64,000 nt of DNA, from contig CP072107.1 in NCBI GenBank assembly GCA_022870705.1, forward strand, positions 1,672,501 to 1,736,500. Reading direction: 5' to 3'. The stretch comes from Oscillospiraceae bacterium CM. Lineage in GTDB: Bacteria; Bacillota; Clostridia; Oscillospirales; Oscillospiraceae. Under the pieces are notes generated by a model. It was given only the letters and a program-made list of their open reading frames with translations, searched no databases and had not been told where the DNA came from. This document shows positions 45,329 to 54,367 of the stretch, piece by piece. The translations under genes were made by a program, and so were the position numbers. Position 1 is the first letter of the stretch. Each line of letters starts with the position of its first letter.

Positions 45329-47131
45329 TTATTCTGCTGATATCAAGAAGTAATAGACGGGCTGGCCGCCGTCTACGAGTGAAGCCTCCGCCTGCGGAAT
45401 GGCCGTTGTCAGTCTTTTGAGCACACTGTCCGCCGTCTCGGCATCAACATCCTCACCGGAAAAAACCGTGATAAACTCCGGTGAAAACGCCGCTAAAGAA
45501 ACGGCAACGGCGTCTACAAGGCTGGCCGTATCCTTCCCTGTGGCAACAAGCGTATCTTCCAGCAGGGCGATATAGTCACCCGCTGTGATGACATGCCCGT
45601 CATACGATGAGTCACGCGCGGCGTAGGTAATCTGCGCCGTGTGAACGCGCCCGGCGGCCTGCTCCATGAGCGCAATATTTTCCGTCACCGAAGCGCCGAC
45701 GTCCAGCGCGATCATGGCGGAGATCCCTTGCGGCATCGTCTTCGTCGGGATGACGACAACCTTTTTCTCGGTCAGGCGCATGCACTGCTGCGCGGCCATA
45801 ATAATGTTTTTATTGTTCGGCAGGACGAAAACCGTCTGCGACGGCACCGCTTCGATTTTCGCGAGGATGTCGGCTGTTGAAGGGTTCATCGTCTGCCCGC
45901 CGATGATGATCGCGTCGGCACCCAGCTCGCGGAAAACACCACAGAGCCCGGCACCGGCACAGACGGCGACAACCGCAAAATCCTTTTCCGGCTCGCTCAG
46001 AACGTCATCGTCGGGCGCAGCGACCGCTGTTTCATCCGGCACACTTTCTGCAGGCGGCACATCCGGCATGCTTGCCCCCCAAAATGGCATCGCCTCTGAC
46101 TGCTCGGGTATCGTTTCCGGCACGGGGGCTGGTTCGGGCATTGGCGCCGCTTCGCCAGCTTCCGGCAGCGCGGCGGGCTCCGGCTGGGGCGCCCGCGTCT
46201 CGACAAGCTTGCCTGTGTGCTGCTCTTTCATGTTTTCTATTTTAACGGAGAGCAAAGGGCCATACGTCAGCGCCTCCGTCAGGACGGCACCCGGCTCGTT
46301 GGAATGCACATGCACTTTAATAATTTCGTCATCATCGACGACGACGACGCTGTCGCCCAGCGCGTCTAAAAACGCGCGGAGCAGGCCGACGTCTTTCGTG
46401 CTGGCCCGTCCGGCGATAAATTCCGTACAATAGGTGAAGTTAATATCCGCCGTTTCAAAATCCGAAAAGTCGGCTTTTTCGGCCCCGACCGAGCCTGTTT
46501 CGTTTTGAAAGACCGTAACGCCGCGCAGGGCTTTAAGCATACCCTCCATGATATACAAAAAGCCTTTTCCCCCGGCATCGACAACGCCGGCTTTCTTTAA
46601 AATCGGGTTTTGATTGATGGTATTTGCCAGCGCCTCACCACCCGCCTTGAGCGACGCTTCCAAAACGGCTTCAATATCATCCGTCTTTTCCGCCTCTAAA
46701 ACGGCGGCCTCGGCCAAAAGGCGCGAGACGGTTAAAATCGTCCCTTCTGCGGGCTTCATAACGGCTTTGTATGCCGAATCGACGCCGTCGGTTATTGCTT
46801 GGGCAAAATCGGCCGCGCCAGCTGTCTCCAAATCTTTGAGGCGGCGTGCAATACCGCGGAATAATAGAGATAAAATGACGCCGGAGTTGCCCCGCGCGCC
46901 GCGCAAAAGCGCCGCGGCTGTGACGTCTGAGGCTTTGCCGACGGTTGCGACGGGCGCATTCGACAGCGCCGCAGCCCCAGCCCCCATAGTGAGGCTCATA
47001 TTGGTACCCGTGTCCCCGTCCGGGACCGGGAAAACGTTGAGCTCATTAATTTCGCCTTTATGGTTCTCAATAGCCGCCGCGCCATTGAGAATCATGGATG
47101 TCAATAAGGCACCGGTAATCTGACGTGTCAA
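45329..47131 (-). CDS. fakA: DAK2/DegV-related fatty acid kinase (FakA/YloV)
   Basis: 600 residues. The N-terminal DAK2 domain has the nucleotide site NVFPVPDGDTGTNM and RGARGNSGVILSLLFRG. A Pro/Glu/Ala-rich low-complexity linker of ~75 residues (roughly 315-390) separates it from the C-terminal region. FakA phosphorylates fatty acids bound to FakB proteins for membrane lipid synthesis. It follows yloU, the usual pairing. The linker length is unusual. Confidence 0.88.
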   Translation of the reverse strand: MTRQITGALLTSMILNGAAAIENHKGEINELNVFPVPDGDTGTNMSLTMGAGAAALSNAPVATVGKASDVTAAALLRGARGNSGVILSLLFRGIARRLKDLETAGAADFAQAITDGVDSAYKAVMKPAEGTILTVSRLLAEAAVLEAEKTDDIEAVLEASLKAGGEALANTINQNPILKKAGVVDAGGKGFLYIMEGMLKALRGVTVFQNETGSVGAEKADFSDFETADINFTYCTEFIAGRASTKDVGLLRAFLDALGDSVVVVDDDEIIKVHVHSNEPGAVLTEALTYGPLLSVKIENMKEQHTGKLVETRAPQPEPAALPEAGEAAPMPEPAPVPETIPEQSEAMPFWGASMPDVPPAESVPDETAVAAPDDDVLSEPEKDFAVVAVCAGAGLCGVFRELGADAIIIGGQTMNPSTADILAKIEAVPSQTVFVLPNNKNIIMAAQQCMRLTEKKVVVIPTKTMPQGISAMIALDVGASVTENIALMEQAAGRVHTAQITYAARDSSYDGHVITAGDYIALLEDTLVATGKDTASLVDAVAVSLAAFSPEFITVFSGEDVDAETADSVLKRLTTAIPQAEASLVDGGQPVYYFLISAE

Positions 47132-47147
47132 ACAGCTTCCCCCTCGC

Positions 47148-47501
47148 TCAGCCTATAATCATAGAGTCGACATAAACGTCGACGCTCTCAATGTCCACGC
47201 CGGTCGCCAGGGACACCTTGTAACGAACTTCTTCAATGATGCTCGTACACAGGACGGGTATATTGACGCCCTGATCCACGGCAATATGAAGCTCGATTGA
47301 AATGGTGCCGTTATCATTATATGTGATATGGACGCCTTTGCCCATGGACTCTCGTTTCAGCAAGTGAACAAGACCGTCTGTCATCGAGCGGACGGTCATC
47401 CCCTTGACGCCGAAGCAATTCGTCGCGGCCGTCCCGGCGAGATTTGTAAAGACGTCGCTGGCAATGCGGATATATCCCTGTTCCGTCTGAAGCGTTATCA
47501 T
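47148..47501 (-). CDS. yloU: Asp23/Gls24-family protein YloU
   Basis: 117 residues with the Asp23 fold (TEQGYIRIASDVFTNLAGTA; VDIESVDVYVDSMII at the end). These proteins are associated with the envelope and often precede fakA. The start at 47501 is preferred over an upstream in-frame one for family length. Confidence 0.85.
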   Translation of the reverse strand: MITLQTEQGYIRIASDVFTNLAGTAATNCFGVKGMTVRSMTDGLVHLLKRESMGKGVHITYNDNGTISIELHIAVDQGVNIPVLCTSIIEEVRYKVSLATGVDIESVDVYVDSMIIG

Positions 47502-47736
47502 CGACCCAACTCCGTTCTCATGTTGATTGGCCTGCGAAAGTGCAGAATTTGCGCCCATATTATATTACACCGCCAAAGAAACTACAAGCCCGAATCATCG
47601 CCGAGCCATCCCGAACGGCAGCGTTTTCCGCGCCGAACCGCCTTTCTGATGCCTTGCAGACCACATCCGGTGATATTTGCCGTCAAAGTTCCACTTATAT
47701 CAGCAAAACTTTGTTTATTTTGTGTGTTTTTTTAAA

Positions 47737-47765
47737 TTGACTGCCTCATATTGGTGTGCTAGAAT
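47737..47765 (+). promoter_or_regulatory. Promoter of the YbaK-like gene
   Basis: TTGACT (47737-47742), a 17-base spacer, TAGAAT (47760-47765), 60 bases before the start codon. Confidence 0.65.
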
Positions 47766-47825
47766 GACGTCACCGTTTATTCTGGTACAGCTTTCCCTTT
47801 CATTTTATTATGTGTGGGGCTTTAT

Positions 47826-48311
47826 ATGTCTACTGAGACCGCGCGCGCTCATTTTCGCCAGTTTGGCATCGAGGACAGAATCATCGAACTTGGTCCGTCA
47901 CCTGTGACGGTTGAAACGGCGTTCAAAGCGCTGCGCGTCTGCACAGCCAGAATTTCGAAAACGCTTTCCTTCCGCACCGATAAGGGCTGCATGCTCATTA
48001 TTTGCGCGGGCGATGCGCGCATCGACAGCCGGAAGTTCTGCGATTACTTTTCCTCAAAGGAGTCCTTCCTCTCTCCTGAAGAGGTTCCAGACATGGTCGG
48101 CCACGGTGCAGACGGCGTCTGCCCCTTTGGTATCAAGCCCGGCATACCCGTCTATCTCGACGAGTCGCTGCTCCGGTTTGATACGGTTTTTCCGGCGGCC
48201 GGCAGCGGGACAAGCGCCATTGAGCTGACGATTGACGAGCTGTTCAAATTCTCCAAAGCCAAAGGCTGGGTGGACGTCTGTTTCGTACCCGAGCAGGACG
48301 CAGCCGTTTAA
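47826..48311 (+). CDS. YbaK/EbsC-family aminoacyl-tRNA deacylase
   Basis: 161 residues of the YbaK/ProX editing fold: TVETAFKALRV, LIICAGDARID and the loop GVCPFGIKPGIPVYLDESL. Such proteins hydrolyse mischarged tRNAs, e.g. Cys-tRNA(Pro). The start at 47826 is chosen over 47814 because GGGG lies six bases upstream. Monocistronic. Confidence 0.85.
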   Translation: MSTETARAHFRQFGIEDRIIELGPSPVTVETAFKALRVCTARISKTLSFRTDKGCMLIICAGDARIDSRKFCDYFSSKESFLSPEEVPDMVGHGADGVCPFGIKPGIPVYLDESLLRFDTVFPAAGSGTSAIELTIDELFKFSKAKGWVDVCFVPEQDAAV

Positions 48312-48335
48312 AAGATAATTATTATAAATTAAAGT

Positions 48336-48364
48336 AAAACCGCCGGAAAGCTTCCGGCGGTTTT
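48336..48364. terminator. Bidirectional terminator
   Basis: AAAACCGCCGGAA pairs with TTCCGGCGGTTTT around AGC, between converging genes. Confidence 0.87.
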
Positions 48365-48371
48365 GTGTTTG

Positions 48372-48974
48372 TTAGGCTTCCTCAAAGTCCGCCGCGCCGT
48401 GCTTGCAGACGGGGCAAATAAAATCGGGCGCGAGGTCTTCCCCTTCGTGAAAATACCCGCAAATGCGGCAGCGCCAGCCTTTGGCGGCCGGTCTCGGCGG
48501 CGCGGGCTTGACGTTTTTCTGATAAAACGCGTAGCTCATTGAGTCTGCGGTGGAGAGCACCTCTGCGTCCGTCACGTCGGCGAGAAAAAGCGTGTGCGTG
48601 CCGATGTCCGTGGCTGTGACGACTTTGCCGGAAATGAACGAATTGGCCCAGCGCGTGAGGTACAAAAGGCCGTTCTCGCTGCGGTAGACGTCTTTAAAAT
48701 CGGCGAATTTGTCGGCTGTTTTACCGCTTTGCATCCCGAAATTCTGAAAAACGGAAAACGGCGCGTCCTCCGAAAGCGTCGAGAGGTTGAACGCCCCCGT
48801 TTTCAGGAGCATGTCGTGCGTCAGGTTCTGTTTGTTGACGGTCATCGTCACGCGGTTGGGTGCCGTCGTTACCTGCAGGGCCGTGTTGATGATGCAGCCG
48901 TTGTCCTTTTCACCATCCTGCGCCGTCAGGACAAACAGGCCGTAAACAAGCTTGTACATGGCTTTGTTGTTCAT
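48372..48974 (-). CDS. hrb: Flavin reductase-rubredoxin fusion (high-molecular-weight rubredoxin type)
   Basis: 200 residues. Residues ~1-150 form a flavin reductase split barrel (LQVTTAPNRVTMTVNKQNLT), and the C-terminal ~45 residues a rubredoxin with CRICG and CPVCKHG binding iron. In acetogens such proteins feed electrons from NAD(P)H to oxygen- or NO-reducing flavodiiron proteins. The start at 48974 has GGAGAG upstream. It probably serves oxygen defence with the dfx enzyme. Confidence 0.87.
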   Translation of the reverse strand: MNNKAMYKLVYGLFVLTAQDGEKDNGCIINTALQVTTAPNRVTMTVNKQNLTHDMLLKTGAFNLSTLSEDAPFSVFQNFGMQSGKTADKFADFKDVYRSENGLLYLTRWANSFISGKVVTATDIGTHTLFLADVTDAEVLSTADSMSYAFYQKNVKPAPPRPAAKGWRCRICGYFHEGEDLAPDFICPVCKHGAADFEEA

Positions 48975-49083
48975 AAAGGCTCTCCTTCCCCCGTGCAAAA
49001 TGCCGGGCTGTCTTACGCTTATTGTACCATCCCATATGCGCCGCTTCAAGATGAATAAGGCCGTAAAAAGCCGCATTTTTGCC

Positions 49084-49112
49084 TTGACAAAAAGCGGCCT
49101 CCTGTGTTAACA
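49084..49112 (+). promoter_or_regulatory. Promoter of tRNA-Ala
   Basis: TTGACA (49084-49089), a 17-base spacer, TTAACA (49107-49112). It lies ~60 bases before the tRNA. Confidence 0.6.
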
Positions 49113-49170
49113 TGACATCCACGGCAACGAGCGCCGGGACAAAACGGCACACCACACCACAACTGCATAT

Positions 49171-49245
<75 letters not shown>

Positions 49246-49246
49246 T

Positions 49247-49285
49247 AAAAAGAAGAAGGTATTGCCCTTCTTCTTTTTGTTTTTT
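49247..49285 (+). terminator. Terminator of tRNA-Ala
   Basis: A 13-bp stem (AAAAAGAAGAAGG, 49247-49259, with 49266-49278) is followed by T-rich sequence. A slightly different copy lies at 51496-51527. Confidence 0.88.
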
Positions 49286-49320
49286 TGGGGGGGTTGGGGG
49301 TGAAAAAGTGTATTGGTTGT

Positions 49321-49347
49321 ATTTTCGGCGGATCGGACGCCGAAAAT
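49321..49347. repeat. Inverted repeat at the island's left side
   Basis: ATTTTCGGCG (49321-49330) pairs with CGCCGAAAAT (49338-49347). The sequence GGTTGTATTTTCGGC overlapping its left arm recurs at ~50155-50169. Confidence 0.65.
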
Positions 49348-49454
49348 CTGTATCAAGCAATAATTTAAGTTAAGTAGTTTTCTAAATTATCTAGAATTGG
49401 AAGAAATATGTGTTATAGTAAAGTAAAAAGACATTAATTACAGGAGTGATATGT

Positions 49455-50003
49455 TTGGAAGTCGTTGCAATAATAATCTCCTCAATTGCCCTTATTGTTT
49501 CAATAATCGTAGCAATGTTACAAATTATAGCATATTCCCAGGAATGGAGGCCTGTTCTATCATTTGTCAATGTTGATACTTTTGTGCAAGATAATCCAAG
49601 TGCTGGTATAGCAACAATTGATTATAATATAAATTTTACGAACAGTGGAAAGAGTCAAATTCAATATGAAATGAAAGAATTTGAGATATTCTGGAACGAC
49701 ATACAACAGAGTAATGTTGCAGAAAAATCAAAGGGCAGTGTTGTTGGTGTAGGCCAGAAGAATGCTTTTAATCGTCACTATACTTTCGGTTACACGAACA
49801 TTTCGACGCTTTCAACACAATCCCTAACAAATAGCCAACCGCCGGAATTCAACTTGATCATTCCCAAAACAAAAATCATTTTTAAACTTGAATATCACAA
49901 AATAGGACAACCGAAAAAGAAATACTATTTAGACTATGAATTATTTATAGAATATAATAATAACTATACGCGAATGCTACTTGGTAAGTCTATTGCAACA
50001 TAA
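49455..50003 (+). CDS. Membrane-anchored hypothetical protein, island cargo
   Basis: 182 residues. One membrane helix at the N-terminus (residues ~2-25) is followed by a long Asn/Ile/Lys-rich region with predicted beta strands and no known motif. CAGGAG lies eight bases before a TTG start at 49455; a GTG at 49446 is too close. Base composition is unlike the host. It is the only intact protein gene of the island. Function unknown. Confidence 0.68.
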   Translation: MEVVAIIISSIALIVSIIVAMLQIIAYSQEWRPVLSFVNVDTFVQDNPSAGIATIDYNINFTNSGKSQIQYEMKEFEIFWNDIQQSNVAEKSKGSVVGVGQKNAFNRHYTFGYTNISTLSTQSLTNSQPPEFNLIIPKTKIIFKLEYHKIGQPKKKYYLDYELFIEYNNNYTRMLLGKSIAT

Positions 50004-50082
50004 TAAATATTATTTTGCAACGTTATAAAGTCTGCGCGTCTATTCCAAGCCCCATGCAACCCCCACAGCGCGCAAATGTCAA

Positions 50083-50115
50083 CAAGGGTGAAACGCATAT
50101 TGCGTTTCACCCTTG
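50083..50115. repeat. Perfect 15-bp inverted repeat in the island spacer
   Basis: CAAGGGTGAAACGCA (50083-50097) pairs with 50101-50115 around TAT. It lies in the GC-richer stretch 50010-50215, which holds no gene, and may end transcription of the 49455 gene, although no U-tract follows. Confidence 0.7.
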
Positions 50116-50315
50116 CTTCCATTATGCGCTTGTGCTGTTGTCAACGGGTTCGGGTTGTATTTTCGGCAGGACGAGCGCGCTGAATATCTCCACCCCGCGC
50201 GGCGCCTGTTGACAAGGGTAGGCTAATGAATAACCAATATATTGATTCTGGCCACTTAAGGTGGTAATATTTTACTATACATATTCTTTATATTCTTAGA
50301 AAGTGAGGAACATAT

Positions 50316-51216
50316 ATGAGATCAACCGTTAATAAATACTTAACTTTGATAAATGATTGGTTTACTACCAACGATATTACAAAATCTGATACATCACGAA
50401 TTGATCAGGTTGTGGAATATTATGGAAACACCTTAACTGACATATATAATGAATTAAACATCAATTTAGGAAGCAGAGATAAAACAATAATAACAAAGTT
50501 ACAATTATTGTATTTGTTTTTAGACGAAATAGGTTATACATATGCTAAAGCGAATTCATGGAAAGAGAAGCTAAAATAAGGTTATCAATGCTATTTTGTA
50601 AGACCTTAAATGAGGTTATATTTTTATTACAAGGAGGTTTTGCATCAGGGGCGTTAGCAAGATGCCGAGCGCTTTATGAAACCTCGGTTTTCTATAATTT
50701 AGTTATAAATAATGACGACTTAATTGCAGAAAAATTTATGAAACATTGTAATACGAATAGATTGAAAATTGCAAAATCTTTATCTAATGATCAACTAATT
50801 GTTAGAATTAAAAACAACTCAAAGATTTCTCGTTTGGTGATGACTTCCTAAATGATTATCAATGGGCAAGTACCATTATCCAAAGGGATAGAATTACTTT
50901 TTATGACCTAGCCCATAAAAGCGCGTTAGCAGACTACTATCATATGTATGTATATTGTTGTCAATACGCTCATGCAACTGTCTTTAATACAATATATGGA
51001 GTAGATATAAGTGAGAATGATTTTGGGAAAAACATATGGAGTACTGCGCCAAGTAGAGAGGGTATGATTGATGTAATTAGAATCTTACTAGGTGTATCAT
51101 ATAACTATATTGAAGCATTCTACAAAGAGGATGATTTTTCTGCGTTGTTTGTGCTTTGTTTATTTAATGATATTGCAACGTCACTAAAAAGTTGCAAAAA
51201 GAAAGAAAAGAAATGA
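50316..51216 (+). pseudogene. DUF5677-like gene with two frameshifts
   Basis: Three consecutive reading frames (50316-50579, 50558-50851, and the third ending 51216) together give a ~300-residue helical protein. The middle part LLQGGFASGALARCRALYETSVFYNLV matches the DUF5677 pattern (shown in part). Frame changes fall near 50560-50590 and 50815-50850, both in A-rich stretches. In the third frame coding continues before its first Met (DLAHKSALADYYHMY). Either decay or sequencing indels could explain it. Function unknown. Confidence 0.68.
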
Positions 51217-51449
51217 CTTAATCGGATATAATCCTACAAGTCTATTTCCTCTCTTAATTTCTGTAATAGTGAGTTTCTTCTAACACTGTTCTAACATTTT
51301 TCCGAATTTTTGATTAAAATCGTTGATTTAGACCGCGCAATGAACGTATGTACTATTTGTGTCCTAGGATGATGAATTCCTTGAAAATACAAGGGATTTG
51401 CCGTGACCAGACGTGAGCAGAAATGAGCTATTAAAACATAATCCCTGGC

Positions 51450-51494
51450 AATGGCATTCAAGAGGTCAGCGGTTCGATCCCGCTTATCTCCACT
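51450..51494 (+). repeat. Right attachment-site repeat (tRNA-Ala 3' fragment)
   Basis: Identical to 49201-49245. It is a tRNA fragment without 5' half and cannot be functional. The 230 bases before it (51217-51449) hold no gene. Confidence 0.88.
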
Positions 51495-51495
51495 G

Positions 51496-51527
51496 AAAAG
51501 AAGAAGGCATTGGCCTTCTTCTTTTTG
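51496..51527 (+). terminator. Displaced tRNA terminator
   Basis: AAAAGAAGAAGG (51496-51507) pairs with CCTTCTTCTTTT (51514-51525), followed by T-rich DNA. Probably the original or element-borne terminator of the tRNA. Confidence 0.75.
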
Positions 51528-51606
51528 TCACTTACATTACCGGGTTGTGATATAGTTACAGCACGCGAGTGGGTGTTATGATATTGTATGAACACGAACT
51601 GATAAT

Positions 51607-51840
51607 TTACCGGTCATCACATGAGCCTTTTTGCTTGTGTGGCATAATGCGCTTTCTCCAGAAGAAATAGAATATTATTCCGAGCGGGGGCAAACAAAGC
51701 AATGCAAACAGCGCCCAACCGAGCGATGTGATGATATGGCGGCTTTTTTTCAGGGCGTCGAAAAAGACATAAACAGCGACTCCGACGATGGCCACCAAAA
51801 CGAAGATGTTAAAATAACTAATCAAATAATCGATAAACAC
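51607..51840 (-). CDS. Small PLDc_N-like membrane protein
   Basis: 77 residues, two membrane helices separated by a short basic loop (KKSRHIITSLGW), resembling the PLDc_N membrane domain (PPLGIIFYFFW). GTG start with GGGGGAAG upstream. It lies just outside the island. Function unknown. Confidence 0.65.
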   Translation of the reverse strand: MFIDYLISYFNIFVLVAIVGVAVYVFFDALKKSRHIITSLGWALFALLCLPPLGIIFYFFWRKRIMPHKQKGSCDDR

Positions 51841-51939
51841 GTTCTTCTTCCCCCTGTTTTAGTAAGATAATTTTACTATTTTACCAGATATTTATCAATC
51901 TAAATTATCTGTAATACTCATACAACAAGGAGACACATT

Positions 51940-52497
51940 ATGACGAGCGGCGAGGATTTTAAGGCGGCGATTGAGGGGCTGATTGGCGATTATCCCATTT
52001 GCGAATACGCGTTTTTGAAGCCGGAGGAGCTTGTATATTCCGATAAGGTGCGCTTTATCTGCGAGACGACATGTCCGCGGTACGGCAAGTCGTGGGCGTG
52101 CCCACCTGTGATCCCGTCTGTTGAAACGTGTATGGACGCCTTCAAAGCTTACGAGCATGTCTTTTTGTTCTCCACCGTTGCCGAAGTGTCCGACAGCATG
52201 AACAACGACATCTGCCTTGTGGCCAAGCGCGACCACGAAAAGGTGACGCTTGACCTGCGCCGGGCGTTTCGCGACCGGTTCGGTGAAGTGCTCGCGCTGT
52301 CGACCGGGTGCCGGATCTGTGACGACTGCACATATCCCGATGGGCCCTGCCGCTTCCCGGACGAGCGCCTGTCATCTGTTGAAAGCCACGGCGTTCTGAT
52401 TATGGAGACGGCCTCAAGCCTTGGCATCTCGTATGACTGCGGCAACAACATCGTCACGTATTTCAGCCTGATCTTTTTCAATACGGAAGCGTCTTAA
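51940..52497 (+). CDS. DUF2284 metal-binding protein
   Basis: 185 residues. Cysteine pattern CETTCPRYGKSWACPP and CRICDDCTYPDGPCRFP are the DUF2284 hallmarks, probably binding Fe-S or zinc. AAGGAGA precedes the ATG. Enzymatic role unknown. Ferritin follows ~50 bases downstream, with its own promoter. Confidence 0.85.
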   Translation: MTSGEDFKAAIEGLIGDYPICEYAFLKPEELVYSDKVRFICETTCPRYGKSWACPPVIPSVETCMDAFKAYEHVFLFSTVAEVSDSMNNDICLVAKRDHEKVTLDLRRAFRDRFGEVLALSTGCRICDDCTYPDGPCRFPDERLSSVESHGVLIMETASSLGISYDCGNNIVTYFSLIFFNTEAS

Positions 52498-52498
52498 A

Positions 52499-52527
52499 TT
52501 GAAATCTTACCCAGTCCATGATAGAAT
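52499..52527 (+). promoter_or_regulatory. Promoter of ferritin
   Basis: TTGAAA (52499-52504), a 17-base spacer, TAGAAT (52522-52527), ~22 bases before the start codon. No Fur or PerR box is evident. Confidence 0.65.
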
Positions 52528-52549
52528 GAAAATAAAAAGGAGGCCTATG

Positions 52550-53062
52550 ATGCTTAGTCCGGAATTATTTAACCAAATTAACGATCAAATCAACATGGAG
52601 CTGTATTCGGCGTATGTGTATCTCGATATCCACACGTTCTATGCCGACAGCAACCTCAACGGCTTTGCCAACTGGTTTTATGTGCAGACACAGGAAGAGC
52701 TCACCCATGCGATGCTCTTTATGAAATATCTGCAAAACAACGGCCACAGGGCAACGTTTGGCGATGTCAACGCGCCGGGCCTGACATATGAGGACTTCCG
52801 CGCGCCCGCGCAGGCCGCCTATGAGCACGAGCTTAAGGTGACGGCCTCCATTAACAGCATTTACGCCACGGCCTATGAGCAGAAGGATTTCAGAACGATG
52901 CAGTTTTTAGACTGGTTTATTAAAGAGCAAAACGAGGAAGAAAAAAACACCGATGAGATCATCAAGAAATATGACCTCTTCGGCAGCGACGCCAGAGGCC
53001 TTTATATGCTTGACGCCGAGCTTGGCACGCGCGTCTTCACGCCGCCGTCACTCGTTCTCTAA
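52550..53062 (+). CDS. ftnA: Ferritin
   Basis: 170 residues of the bacterial non-haem ferritin type. Ferroxidase-site residues are in NMELYSAYVYLD, EELTHAMLF (ExxH) and FIKEQNEEEKN. It stores iron as a 24-mer and limits Fenton chemistry. The second ATG (52550) has the better spacing from AAAGGAGG than the first (52547). Confidence 0.93.
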   Translation: MLSPELFNQINDQINMELYSAYVYLDIHTFYADSNLNGFANWFYVQTQEELTHAMLFMKYLQNNGHRATFGDVNAPGLTYEDFRAPAQAAYEHELKVTASINSIYATAYEQKDFRTMQFLDWFIKEQNEEEKNTDEIIKKYDLFGSDARGLYMLDAELGTRVFTPPSLVL

Positions 53063-53080
53063 AACAGACACATAAAAAGC

Positions 53081-53110
53081 AACCGGGGCCAAAAGGCCCC
53101 GGTTTTGTTT
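53081..53110. terminator. Bidirectional terminator between ftnA and nifS
   Basis: AACCGGGGCC (53081-53090), loop AAAA, GGCCCCGGTT (53095-53104), then a T-rich stretch. Confidence 0.87.
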
Positions 53111-53116
53111 GCTTAT

Positions 53117-54292
53117 TTATGCTGTGACGTGCCGGTCTTCCCAGAGAGGCGACATGTCGCGCAGGCGCTGAATAATCTGCGGAATTTTTTCAAGCATGAC
53201 GTCAACCTCCGCGTCCGTATTGTCCTCATTGAGCGTCAGGCGCAGCGAACCGTGGGCGATCTCATGTGGCAGGCCGATGGCTAAAAGCACGTGCGAGGGA
53301 TCAAGCGAGCCGGACGAGCAGGCCGAGCCGGACGACGCGCAGATGCCGTTTTGATCGAGCATAAGCACCATCGACTCCCCTTCCACGCACTCGAAGACAA
53401 AGGAGGCCGTGCCCGGCAGCCTGTTCACCGGGTCACCGGTGAGGCGCGTGTACGGAAGCTCTAAAAGCCCTTGAATCAGCCGGTCGCGCATGGCACTAAC
53501 ACGCGCCATCGTCTCAGGTAGGTTTGAAACCGCCTCTTCAATCGCCGCACCGAGGCCGACGATGCCGGGGACGTTTTCGGTGCCGGAGCGCGTGCCGCGC
53601 TCCTGCCCGCCGCCGTGCAGAAGCGGTGGCAGGCGCAGCCCTTTTTTGACATAGAGGGCGCCCACGCCCTTCGGACCCTTGAATTTGTGCGCGGCGAGGG
53701 ACAGCATGTCGACATTCAGCGCCTTCACATCCACCGGGATGTGGCCGACGGCCTGAACGGCGTCTGTATGAAAGAGAATCCCGGCCTCGCGCGCGATGGC
53801 CCCGATCTCGGCAATCGGCAGAATCGTCCCAATCTCATTATTGGCCATCATCGCAGTAATAAGAATCGTGTCCTCCCGGATCGCGTTTTGAAGGTCGTCA
53901 AGCGATATATTGCCGTTTGAATCGACCTTCAAAAATGTCACGTCGTACCCCTCTTTTTCGAGGAATTGGAGCGTGTGCAACACGGCGTGGTGCTCGATGG
54001 CCGTTGAAATAATATGTTTACCCTTGTTCTTCTGACGCGCAACGGCGGACTTAATGGCCCAGTTGTCGGCCTCGGTGCCGCCCGCCGTAAAATAAATCTC
54101 CTCCGGCTTTGCGCCGATGGCGGCAGCAACTTGTATACGCGCTTCCTCTACGGCACGCTTGGCACGCCGCCCGTAAGCGTAGACGGTGGATGCGTTACCC
54201 GGTTCGCTTGTCAAGTACGGCAGCATCGCCTCCAGCGCGTGTTTTGATAAAAAAGTCGTCGCGGCATTATCCGCGTAAATCACGTTTGACAT
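53117..54292 (-). CDS. nifS: Cysteine desulfurase (NifS/IscS family)
   Basis: 391 residues, PLP enzyme. PLP-Lys is in [10 protein letters not shown], and the persulfide Cys in [17 protein letters not shown]. It delivers sulfur from cysteine. MnmA follows the same strand directly upstream (75 bases), so it probably supplies tRNA thiolation. No iscU is nearby. The start at 54292 follows GGGTGG. Confidence 0.95.
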   Translation of the reverse strand: MSNVIYADNAATTFLSKHALEAMLPYLTSEPGNASTVYAYGRRAKRAVEEARIQVAAAIGAKPEEIYFTAGGTEADNWAIKSAVARQKNKGKHIISTAIEHHAVLHTLQFLEKEGYDVTFLKVDSNGNISLDDLQNAIREDTILITAMMANNEIGTILPIAEIGAIAREAGILFHTDAVQAVGHIPVDVKALNVDMLSLAAHKFKGPKGVGALYVKKGLRLPPLLHGGGQERGTRSGTENVPGIVGLGAAIEEAVSNLPETMARVSAMRDRLIQGLLELPYTRLTGDPVNRLPGTASFVFECVEGESMVLMLDQNGICASSGSACSSGSLDPSHVLLAIGLPHEIAHGSLRLTLNEDNTDAEVDVMLEKIPQIIQRLRDMSPLWEDRHVTA

Positions 54293-54367
54293 GAATACCA
54301 CCCATTAATTCATAGTATTTTGATATGATTTTACTTTAGCACGATTCTTTGAGAAATGCAAGGTGTC

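Noticed and set aside
50015-50212. 65-codon frame in the island's GC-rich patch
   Set aside because: It spans the perfect palindrome at 50083-50115 and has no ribosome site; the palindrome accounts for its composition.
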